Shown here in pieces: positions 5,106-11,183 of a DNA stretch of 11,183 nucleotides. Source of the stretch: an uncultured Candidatus Saccharibacteria bacterium (lineage in GTDB: Bacteria; Patescibacteriota; Saccharimonadia; Saccharimonadales; Saccharimonadaceae). The DNA is taken from the NCBI GenBank assembly GCA_937902295.1, contig CALGUM010000072.1:1-11183 (forward strand), in the 5' to 3' direction. The notes beneath the pieces are model-generated. The model saw nothing but the letters and a program-made list of their open reading frames with translations, was not told the origin of the DNA and did no database searches. Numbering within the stretch: the stretch's first letter is position 1; every line of letters begins with the position of its first letter. Both the position numbers and the translations under genes were made by a program.

Positions 5106-7618
5106 TCACGAGACATGAGAACCTTGACGACAGCTGCTTGATCGCGTTCGATAAGTTCGACTCGCCCCTCTATTTCACCTACACCAAGTTGTATTGCGCG
5201 AGTAAGCGACGGATCACTTTGTTTGGGAGTAAAGAAGGCTTTGTACGAGTCAAGCTGCTCTTTTGTGGTGAGTCCACCCGCGCTATAGCGAGGATAGTCG
5301 TCGTAACTCTTATCGCCACTAAACGTCACTTCAATCCAGTCCCAATTATCCTGAAGCCATTGCCAGGAGATGTCACGTGACTCGCGGCCACGAACAAGGT
5401 AGATAAACCAGCGAGCAACATCTTGTGGTTTAATGACGGTAGTTTGCTTGATAGCCTCAAGTAGCTCTTTGATTTTCTCCGGATGTTTCGTACTCGTTAT
5501 ACCGATACAGAGATCTTGCTTCAATTCAGCATTTTGCGAAGTTTGATAACGCTCGAGTAAATCATCCACGACGCTATCATCTCCGTGTCGAACTACCGAA
5601 CTGAGTATAAGTGGTCGAAGTTCAGGATCAAGTTTTTCTAACGGAGTTGTGTCGTAGAATCTTTGAGCTTCTGCAATGGCTTCATTATCCTCTCCGTAGA
5701 GTGTGAGTCCGATGATTGTGCTGCGGAGCTTTGTATCTTCTTCTGGTTCGTTATCGATAGGTGCCCATCCAAGTTTTTCATAAAGCGGTTGGGCGATATC
5801 GCGTGAGAACTGGCGAAGGTGTTGTTCTGCTGTCTTGTCGTCGTATACAAACTTTTTGAGCTCACCAATAGCAAGAGCGATAATGCTCCACACTGGCTCG
5901 CTGGTTTCGTGGCGATAGGCATCTATCAGTGGAATTAGTTGATCCGAGGAGAGGATGCCGCTTCGTGCAAGGAGGGTTGCTTCGTTGAGTAGCTGTATTT
6001 TTGTAATCGGGTCGAGTGAGTTATCCCTTACGCTCGCAATCAGCTTTTCGCGCAGGGTATCGTCGTAATGAGTAATGAAGTGAGCGCTACCGTCTGTATT
6101 GAGTACCAGAGGATTGTCGGGGTTATGGCTAAATGTCGCCTCTTGATCTGTCATAAGTCGCGGTGCATGCTCGCACGAGGCGTTGAGAGGGATCGGCCAG
6201 ACCGTATTGCTTGGTTGATGTTCGCCAACAAAGAATCGTTCCTGCGTAAGACGGACGGTCTTGTCTGCCAGCGCTGCGTGTACGACAGGAAAGCCTGGTT
6301 GAGAGGTCCATATGTTCATCATGTCGACAATGTCTTGGTCGCTTGCATCAGATAGAGCCTGCCACAGATTGTCTCCGATAGTGTTATCGTAGGCATAGTC
6401 TTCAAAATATTGCTTCAGGCCTTGCTGAAACGCCTTTTCCCCGACAAACTGTTGCACCATACGTAACAGACGTGCACCTTTTGCATACACAATGGCTGGG
6501 TCGAAAAGAGTGCTGATTTCATCAGGATGGTTGACATCCACTTGTACAGATTGAACGCCATCGAGGGCATCTCGACGAAGTGCAGCGATCGACTCATTGG
6601 TAGCAAAATCATGCCAAATATTCCACTCTGGGTGAATCGCATCAATCGCGAGGTACTCCATGAGTGTTGCAAAGCTTTCGTTGAGCCACAGGTCGTTCCA
6701 CCACTGCATCGTCACGAGGTTGCCAAACCATTGGTGGGCGAGTTCGTGTGCAATAACAGTCGCGATATACTGGCGACTTGAGATGCTAGTGGTCGCAGGA
6801 TCGGCGAGAAGTGCCATTTCGCGGTAGGTAATAAGGCCCCAATTTTCCATCGCACCAGAGCTAAAATCTGGTAACGCAACATGGTCTGCTTTTGGTAACG
6901 GGTAGGCTGTGCCAAAATATTCGTCGTAGTATTCGATGGTGCGCACTGCAATATCAAGAGGGAAGTCGAGCGCAGCCGAGGGCTGTGCGTTTGTCGCCCA
7001 TACGTTGACCTCTATACCGTCCTTTGTAGTAGCGGTTTTTTTCTGAAGCTCACCTACGACGAAAGCGAGCAGATAGCTGCTCATGCGTGGACTCGTCTCA
7101 AATCGTGTTACCAATGTATCATTCGCAGTGTCCTGTTGTTCGATCGGCATATTACCCAATACTTCTACACCTTGTTCTGTGGTGAGTGTCAGGCTAAAGG
7201 TGGCTTTTGCGGCCGGTTCGTCTACGCAGGGGAACACTTCGCGAGCATGATGGCTTTCGAAGTGTGTGGCGAGAAGTTCTTTTTTGATGCCATCAACCTC
7301 AAAATAGCAGGGGTACAATCCGTGCATCGCATCGGTAATCTTGCCGTTAAATTCTAACTCAACTATATGAGCACCGGGCGTCGTGTTGTCGAGTCGTAGC
7401 TCGTCGTGCTCACCGTGAGAATAAGTAACTGGCTCCCCGTCGATAGTAGCTTGAGTAATTACGAGATCTTTTGCGTGGAGCGGAAGATCAACATCACCTG
7501 CTTGGTAGCCAGTAATACGTACAGTGCCATGAAATACTCGTTTCTGTCGGTTGAGCGCGAGTGTCAGGTCATAATGTTCTGGGATAAAAGAGTCGAGTAA
7601 ATGTGAAAATGCTTGCAT
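5102..7618 (-). CDS. M1-family zinc aminopeptidase (ERAP/PSA type)
   Basis: This 838-residue metallopeptidase removes N-terminal residues from peptides. The N-terminal beta domain (about 10-190) includes the FPCVDEPAAKATF segment (129-141). The exopeptidase motif GAMENWG is at 255-261. The zinc site is H291-E-L-A-H295 with the third ligand E314 in WLNESFA (HExxH-X18-E), E292 is the general base and Y378 (IVYAKGA) the transition-state tyrosine. WTSQPGFPVV (437-446) is also typical, and a long helical ERAP1-C-like domain fills about 520-838. No signal peptide or membrane segment is seen, so it is probably cytoplasmic. No Shine-Dalgarno precedes the ATG; an extended -10 (TGT-TACAAT) ends six bases upstream. 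It is divergent from the HNH nuclease over 34 bp. PepN in the broad sense is possible, but the architecture is closer to the eukaryote-like puromycin-sensitive branch. Confidence 0.94.
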   Translation of the reverse strand: MQAFSHLLDSFIPEHYDLTLALNRQKRVFHGTVRITGYQAGDVDLPLHAKDLVITQATIDGEPVTYSHGEHDELRLDNTTPGAHIVELEFNGKITDAMHGLYPCYFEVDGIKKELLATHFESHHAREVFPCVDEPAAKATFSLTLTTEQGVEVLGNMPIEQQDTANDTLVTRFETSPRMSSYLLAFVVGELQKKTATTKDGIEVNVWATNAQPSAALDFPLDIAVRTIEYYDEYFGTAYPLPKADHVALPDFSSGAMENWGLITYREMALLADPATTSISSRQYIATVIAHELAHQWFGNLVTMQWWNDLWLNESFATLMEYLAIDAIHPEWNIWHDFATNESIAALRRDALDGVQSVQVDVNHPDEISTLFDPAIVYAKGARLLRMVQQFVGEKAFQQGLKQYFEDYAYDNTIGDNLWQALSDASDQDIVDMMNIWTSQPGFPVVHAALADKTVRLTQERFFVGEHQPSNTVWPIPLNASCEHAPRLMTDQEATFSHNPDNPLVLNTDGSAHFITHYDDTLREKLIASVRDNSLDPITKIQLLNEATLLARSGILSSDQLIPLIDAYRHETSEPVWSIIALAIGELKKFVYDDKTAEQHLRQFSRDIAQPLYEKLGWAPIDNEPEEDTKLRSTIIGLTLYGEDNEAIAEAQRFYDTTPLEKLDPELRPLILSSVVRHGDDSVVDDLLERYQTSQNAELKQDLCIGITSTKHPEKIKELLEAIKQTTVIKPQDVARWFIYLVRGRESRDISWQWLQDNWDWIEVTFSGDKSYDDYPRYSAGGLTTKEQLDSYKAFFTPKQSDPSLTRAIQLGVGEIEGRVELIERDQAAVVKVLMSRD

Positions 7619-7624
7619 ATATCT

Positions 7625-7633
7625 ATTGTAACA
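7625..7633 (-). promoter_or_regulatory. Extended -10 promoter of the M1 aminopeptidase (leaderless start)
   Basis: On the minus strand TGT-TACAAT (TACAAT at 7630-7625) ends six bases before the ATG at 7618. The predicted start site is the A of the start codon. No -35 is recognisable. Confidence 0.55.
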
Positions 7634-7652
7634 GAGTTAAATAGGAAGATAT

Positions 7653-8363
7653 ATGCAGAAGAACTATAGAGTACGTAGGCTTGTAACGACACTGCTTATC
7701 GCAATAGTGAGTCTTTCAATGCTGTCGATTGATATGGCAATGAACGACTTTTCATTTGAGGATAGTTCAAATTCTCCAACTCCAGTACGTACGAGTGGCG
7801 CTGAGTATGCCATTGATGTACTCGAAACATTGCCAGTGAAAGGCCGCACACCAAAAACTGGGTATGCCAGAGCCCAGTTTAGTAATGGGTGGGCTCGGAG
7901 CGGAGGGTGTGACCTGCGTAATATTATTCTTCAACGCGACCTAAAAGACGTTGCAGTGGATGAAGAGTGCAGGGTGCTGAGCGGTACGCTTAAAGATCCT
8001 TACACCGCTAAGACAATTCAGTTCTCGCGCGGCTCTACCACGAGCGGTGAGGTGCAAATAGATCACGTGGTAGCGCTCAGTAATGCATGGCAGACGGGAG
8101 CCCAGCAGCTGAGTCCTGAGCAGCGACATGCATTTGCAAATGACCCATTAAACCTTATCGCTACCGAAGGTGCAGCTAATCAGCAAAAGAGTGATGCAGA
8201 TGCCGCGACATGGTTGCCGAGCAATCGCTCGTTCCGTTGCCAGTATGTCGCGCGACAAATTGCGATTAAAGACGCATACAGCCTCTGGGTTGTTCCACCA
8301 GAGGCTGCTGCGATGAAGCAAGTGCTGACACGCTGCCCTGAGCAGCCAATGCCTACACAATAG
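7653..8363 (+). CDS. Secreted HNH (DUF1524-like) nuclease
   Basis: This 236-residue protein has a basic N-terminus (KNYRVRR) and a hydrophobic segment at about 10-28, consistent with a signal peptide or membrane anchor; there is no lipobox cysteine. The HNH core shows QIDHVVAL (135-142, with D137 and H138), W146, FANDPLNL (161-168, N167), N176 and K179, then WLP (187-189). This is the pattern of DUF1524-type nucleases common as secreted proteins in Actinobacteria. The four cysteines (C86, C106, C196, C228) all lie outside the membrane segment and could form disulfides, again suggesting export. The likely role is degradation of external nucleic acid for nucleotide salvage or uptake, which is inference. 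The start has an AGGAAG ribosome-binding site (7643-7648). The promoter in the 34-bp gap is unclear; TATTGT (7624-7629) is a weak -10 candidate. Confidence 0.85.
   Translation: MQKNYRVRRLVTTLLIAIVSLSMLSIDMAMNDFSFEDSSNSPTPVRTSGAEYAIDVLETLPVKGRTPKTGYARAQFSNGWARSGGCDLRNIILQRDLKDVAVDEECRVLSGTLKDPYTAKTIQFSRGSTTSGEVQIDHVVALSNAWQTGAQQLSPEQRHAFANDPLNLIATEGAANQQKSDADAATWLPSNRSFRCQYVARQIAIKDAYSLWVVPPEAAAMKQVLTRCPEQPMPTQ
8279..8307 (+). repeat. Perfect 10-bp inverted repeat inside the HNH nuclease gene
   Basis: CAGCCTCTGG (8279-8288) is exactly complementary to CCAGAGGCTG (8298-8307) across nine bases. It lies 56 bp before the stop codon, with no following T-tract. It may be an mRNA hairpin or a chance consequence of the coding sequence. 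Confidence 0.6.
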
Positions 8364-8381
8364 GTGTATAAGAAGGTATCG

Positions 8382-10376
8382 CTACTCTTCCGAGAGTATA
8401 GTCGCGTTGCTGTTGGTGTCAACAAGGTGCTTGAACATATGCTGCGCATTTTCGTAGTGCTCTGATTTGCCTCCCCAGGTTGCAATCACAGGCTCTTGTA
8501 AAGCTCGTGAGAAACTAAAGGTAATTGGCCACACCTGCGGTCCAAGATCTGTGATAGCTTGGAGGTTTGCGGTAGCTTGATTCGGTGTTTGCCCTCCCGA
8601 AAGAAATACTACTCCTGCAACATCGTGAGGCACGTGGTTGACGAGTGTATCGACGGTTGCCTGCGCTACCTCTTTTGGTGAAGATTTTTCTTGTCCACTG
8701 CCTGCGAGTACCATGCTCGTTTTTAGCAAGATGCCTTTACGGTTCACGCCAAGAAGTGCAAGCTCATCAAACAGGGCATCGAGTACTCGTGCAGTGACAG
8801 CCCGAGCTCGCTCGATCGTAAAGTCTCCTTGATGGACAATTTCTGGTTCGACGATAGGGACAATACCGGCATTTTGACAATCGAGCGCATAGCGCGCAAG
8901 GGTGTGTACGTTTGCAGCGATCGCTGCGTCGCTCGGCAAAGTATCAGTCACAGTGAATGCAACGCGCCATTTCGCAAAACGAAGCCCCATTTCGTAATAT
9001 TCGCTCAAGCGATCAGGTAGGCCATCGAGTCCAGTTGTCACGCCTTCACCATCGAATCCGGGGAGGGGTACAATGCCTTTGTCTACCTTTACACCGGGGA
9101 TAATGCCACGCTCAGCAAGAAGTTGTGGAAAGGGTGTGCCGTCATCTGTGCGTTGTCGTGCGGTCTCGTCAAACAAGATTACTCCACTAATACCATCTTC
9201 TATGTCTGGTGCAGTAAAGAAAAGTTGACGGTATGTACGTCGCATTTCTTCGCTGTCTTCAATCCCGAACTGTTCAAAACGCTTATTGATACTGCCTCCA
9301 CTTTCGTCCGCAGCAAAGATGCCTTTCGGGTTCTTCACGAGTGTAGTCGCGATATCTTCTAGCGACATCTCACCAGTCGAGGCAATCACTTCGATTTTAT
9401 AGTCCTCTGGCGCATCCTCAAGGAGTGCACGAATAGCGTCTTTGTCGAGCAGTCCCGTCTGCGCACCTAAGTGCTGACATACATTCATGCTGTTGATAGG
9501 CGCCCATGTGAGTGCTGTTTCGAGGGATTCTCCTTGTGCAAGTGCCGTCGTAATAGTAGAAGCGAATGCATCGCCTGCTCCTGTACGGTCGAGAGGAGGG
9601 GCGGGATCGGGATAGTTTGGTATGCGAAGAATTTTCTTGCCATCACTTGCATATGATCCGTGTGGACCATCGGTAATAACGACAATTTTTGCGCCAAGTG
9701 TATGAAGCCCTTCAAACAACTCTTCGATTGCATTAACGTCTCGACCTGTCACATCTGCAGCTTCCTCTTTGTTCATGACCGTCATGTAACTGCGTGCATA
9801 AATAGCCGATAGTTTTTCGGTACCCCATTTAAAGTGAAAGGTACCTGGTTGGAATACCAGCTTCGTCTCAGGATGTGAGGTAAGATACGCCAGTATCTCT
9901 TCATGTAACTGCCACGATGCACCATCAAGTGCACTAAGGTAGATCCAGTCTGGCGTCTGTTGAGGTTCTTGCCACGTGTAATTGTACTTTTCATTTTTTA
10001 CCAGGATTGTTCGTTCTGCGCCGTAGCGTAAGACGTACCAGTAGTTCGACTTCTGACCTTCTGCTATTGAGATTGTGGAAGTGTCAACCTGCTGAGTGCT
10101 AAGATACTGCAGCATTTCCTTGCCGGGTAGATCATCACCCATATACGCCATGAGGCCGGATCGAGCGCCAAGACGAGAGAATGAAACGGCTGCATTTGGC
10201 GATGGTCCTACGGCTTTTACGATGTCAACGTGGTCGTATGGAGGTTTGCTGCCAAAATCCATGACTAGCTTTTTTTTACCGTCTTTGTCGGTAATAACTT
10301 CGGCCTCATTTTCATTGAGTTTAATGAATGCGTCTGTTACGATATCACCGATCGCAAGAATATACGGTTTATGCAT
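8382..10376 (-). CDS. PfkB-family sugar kinase fused to class I fructose-bisphosphate aldolase
   Basis: This single 664-residue frame holds two enzymes. Residues ~5-325 are a ribokinase/PfkB fold: GPSPNAAVSFSRLG (57-70) and the ATP/anion-hole motif DRTGAGDA (263-270) with catalytic base D269. Residues ~337-650 are class I aldolase: AADES (D357), KVDKG (K433), FAKWR (K469, R471), VEPEI (E510), Schiff-base lysine K552 in GILLKTSM, FLSGGQ (591-596) and FSFSRALQ (620-627). All key aldolase residues are present; the C-terminal tail is shorter than in muscle aldolase and lacks its terminal tyrosine. The kinase substrate cannot be read from sequence. Fructose 6-phosphate or fructose 1-phosphate would make the enzymes consecutive in glycolysis. 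A strong AGGAGG ribosome-binding site (10386-10391) precedes the ATG. M337 has no properly spaced site for separate initiation. The gene converges with the HNH gene, 18 bases apart, with no clear terminator. Confidence 0.93.
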   Translation of the reverse strand: MHKPYILAIGDIVTDAFIKLNENEAEVITDKDGKKKLVMDFGSKPPYDHVDIVKAVGPSPNAAVSFSRLGARSGLMAYMGDDLPGKEMLQYLSTQQVDTSTISIAEGQKSNYWYVLRYGAERTILVKNEKYNYTWQEPQQTPDWIYLSALDGASWQLHEEILAYLTSHPETKLVFQPGTFHFKWGTEKLSAIYARSYMTVMNKEEAADVTGRDVNAIEELFEGLHTLGAKIVVITDGPHGSYASDGKKILRIPNYPDPAPPLDRTGAGDAFASTITTALAQGESLETALTWAPINSMNVCQHLGAQTGLLDKDAIRALLEDAPEDYKIEVIASTGEMSLEDIATTLVKNPKGIFAADESGGSINKRFEQFGIEDSEEMRRTYRQLFFTAPDIEDGISGVILFDETARQRTDDGTPFPQLLAERGIIPGVKVDKGIVPLPGFDGEGVTTGLDGLPDRLSEYYEMGLRFAKWRVAFTVTDTLPSDAAIAANVHTLARYALDCQNAGIVPIVEPEIVHQGDFTIERARAVTARVLDALFDELALLGVNRKGILLKTSMVLAGSGQEKSSPKEVAQATVDTLVNHVPHDVAGVVFLSGGQTPNQATANLQAITDLGPQVWPITFSFSRALQEPVIATWGGKSEHYENAQHMFKHLVDTNSNATILSEE

Positions 10377-10416
10377 GTGAGTCCCACCTCCTAGGATTTA
10401 TTGGTTATGCTTTGTC

Positions 10417-10445
10417 ATTATAATACCATGCTTGGAACGAATCAA
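10417..10445 (-). promoter_or_regulatory. Promoter of the kinase-aldolase gene
   Basis: On the minus strand -35 TTGATT (10445-10440), a 17-base spacer and consensus -10 TATAAT (10422-10417) form a strong promoter. The start should be near 10410, giving a leader of about 34 bases that includes the Shine-Dalgarno. Confidence 0.75.
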
Positions 10446-10462
10446 AAATATAATACAGGCGC

Positions 10463-10488
10463 ATGCATTACTGCATACTAGGACTAGT
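10463..10488. promoter_or_regulatory. Two adjacent dyads between divergent promoters
   Basis: ATGCA-TTAC-TGCAT (10463-10476) is followed directly by ACTAG-GA-CTAGT (10477-10488). The second abuts the nusA -35. Both could be operator half-site pairs, but the arms are only 5 bp and no factor is recognised. Confidence 0.25.
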
Positions 10489-10516
10489 TGACAGTGGGCT
10501 CGATATCTAATACTAT
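10488..10516 (+). promoter_or_regulatory. nusA promoter
   Basis: A consensus -35 TTGACA (10488-10493) and -10 TACTAT (10511-10516) are 17 bases apart. The predicted start is near 10523, only a few bases before the leader hairpin. Confidence 0.7.
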
Positions 10517-10529
10517 AAGAAAGTACAGT

Positions 10530-10553
10530 TCCGGCCAGCAGGTCGGATTTTTT
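10530..10553 (+). terminator. Intrinsic terminator (attenuator) in the nusA leader
   Basis: TCCGGCC (10530-10536) pairs with GGTCGGA (10541-10547): seven pairs including one GU, around the tetraloop AGCA. Six T (10548-10553) follow. It lies after the nusA promoter and before its ribosome-binding site. No upstream + strand gene needs it, because the neighbour is divergent. This placement fits premature termination controlling nusA. Confidence 0.7.
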
Positions 10554-10581
10554 CATAGTAAGACAAAAGGAGTGATGAACG

Positions 10582-11183
10582 ATGGAAGACATTAACCTCA
10601 AGCAATTGACTCTCGCAGTCCGCACAATTGCCGAAGAGAAAAACTTGCCAGAAGACGTGGTGCTAAGTGTGATTGAACAAGCAATCGCCGCAGCGTGGAG
10701 GCGAGACAATGGTGAGCGTGAGCAGAACGTGCGAGCTGAGCTCAATACAGTCGATGGTACTGCAAAAGTAGCGGTAATTCGCGAAGTTGTCGAAGATCCA
10801 ATCAACGACGCAGTCGAAGTAGGTGTAGAAGAAGCACAGGCCTTCAAAAAAGGTGCAGTCGTAGGAGATGAGATCGAAGAAGTCTTCGAGGTGACGAAGT
10901 TTGGCCGTGTGGCTGCTCAAACTGCCAAGCAGGTCGTGTTTCAGCGCCTACGCGAAGCCGAGCGAGAAATTGTACTTGCTGCGTTTGAAGACAAAATCGG
11001 TACGATTCAAACAGGTGTCGTGCAGCGTGTTGAGCCACGAGTTGTGCGTGTAGAGCTTGATAAGGCAATGGGAATTTTGCCGCAAAGTGAGCAAATTCAA
11101 GGCGAATTCTATAGCGTAGGTTCACGAATCAAAGTATTTATCAAAGATATTGAACGCGATAATCGTGGTCCGCAGCTCATCTT
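10582..11183 (+). CDS. nusA: Transcription termination/antitermination factor NusA (3' truncated)
   Basis: The first 200 codons of NusA are visible; the gene runs off the right edge. Residues 1-~125 are the RNA-polymerase-binding N-terminal domain, including KNLPEDVVLSVIEQAIAAA (20-38) and FGRVAAQTAKQVVFQRLREA (107-126). From ~137 the S1 domain begins (GTIQTGVVQRVEPRVVRVEL, 140-159), with the NusA signature GILPQSEQIQGEFY (164-177) and ERDNRGPQLI (191-200). The two KH domains are beyond the window. NusA binds RNA polymerase and nascent RNA, prolongs pauses and promotes intrinsic termination. The start is ATG 10582, with an AAGGAG ribosome-binding site (10567-10572) nine bases before it; an ATG at 10575 is out of frame. 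rimP, often upstream of nusA, is absent here. The leader carries a promoter and an intrinsic terminator. Confidence 0.95.
   Translation, partial: MEDINLKQLTLAVRTIAEEKNLPEDVVLSVIEQAIAAAWRRDNGEREQNVRAELNTVDGTAKVAVIREVVEDPINDAVEVGVEEAQAFKKGAVVGDEIEEVFEVTKFGRVAAQTAKQVVFQRLREAEREIVLAAFEDKIGTIQTGVVQRVEPRVVRVELDKAMGILPQSEQIQGEFYSVGSRIKVFIKDIERDNRGPQLI

Noticed and set aside
8383..8398. TACTCT/AGAGTA hairpin as a terminator between the convergent HNH and kinase-aldolase genes
   Set aside because: The stem is only 6 bp, has no T-run on either strand, and lies within the last codons of the aldolase.
9366..9368. Internal Met337 of the fusion as a separate start for free aldolase
   Set aside because: The purine-rich GGTGAG touches the ATG with no spacing, and no -10 element is visible nearby. 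Separate initiation is not supported.
10449..10454. TATAAT on the plus strand as an upstream nusA promoter
   Set aside because: No -35 element at acceptable spacing and no TGn; the TTGACA-N17-TACTAT promoter downstream is much better.
10398..10847. A 149-codon minus-strand open frame with a serine-rich product
   Set aside because: It lies antisense to nusA and across its promoter and leader terminator. The product has shifted-frame composition, and nusA in the other frame is unmistakable.

Overview
This 11.2 kb window is a compact bacterial chromosome segment of about 45-50% GC by eye, with small intergenic gaps. It carries nine complete genes and two cut by the window edges. I suspect a Patescibacteria/CPR genome, possibly Candidatus Saccharibacteria. 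The pointers are single-domain or fused housekeeping genes, a cysteine-free GspE/PilB-type ATPase, several apparently leaderless genes and no classical operons. This is an inference from gene content; no 16S rRNA or other definitive marker is present. The standard genetic code fits every reading frame.

Layout: (1) The 3' end of dnaE (+) runs to 794 and meets nrdH (-) across a bidirectional hairpin terminator. (2) nrdH has its own sigma70-type promoter (TTGAAG-N17-TATACT), two NrdR-box-like palindromes and a foldable 5' UTR. (3) A SPOUT/TrmH-type RNA methyltransferase (-) and a GspE/PilB-type ATPase (+) diverge from two back-to-back extended -10 promoters and both look leaderless. (4) rplS (+) has a strong extended -10 promoter, an operator-like palindrome, a structured leader and a good intrinsic terminator. 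(5) rnhB is fused to a C-terminal YraN (UPF0102) nuclease domain and looks leaderless. (6) A large M1 metallo-aminopeptidase (-) converges on rnhB with overlapping stop codons and diverges from a secreted HNH nuclease (+). (7) A 664-residue PfkB-type sugar kinase fused to class I fructose-bisphosphate aldolase (-) diverges from nusA (+), which runs off the right edge. The nusA leader contains a textbook intrinsic terminator.

Most genes are housekeeping: replication, dNTP reduction, RNA modification, ribosome, RNA/DNA repair and transcription. The main points of interest are the kinase-aldolase fusion, which could couple FBP formation to cleavage; the RNase HII-YraN fusion; a possible attenuator in front of nusA; a probable NrdR operator at nrdH; and a mixture of leaderless and Shine-Dalgarno starts. 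The secreted nuclease and the aminopeptidase would suit scavenging of nucleic acid and peptides, but that is inference. I saw no CRISPR array, tRNA, rRNA, insertion sequence or phage gene, and no gap without a gene exceeds about 210 bp.
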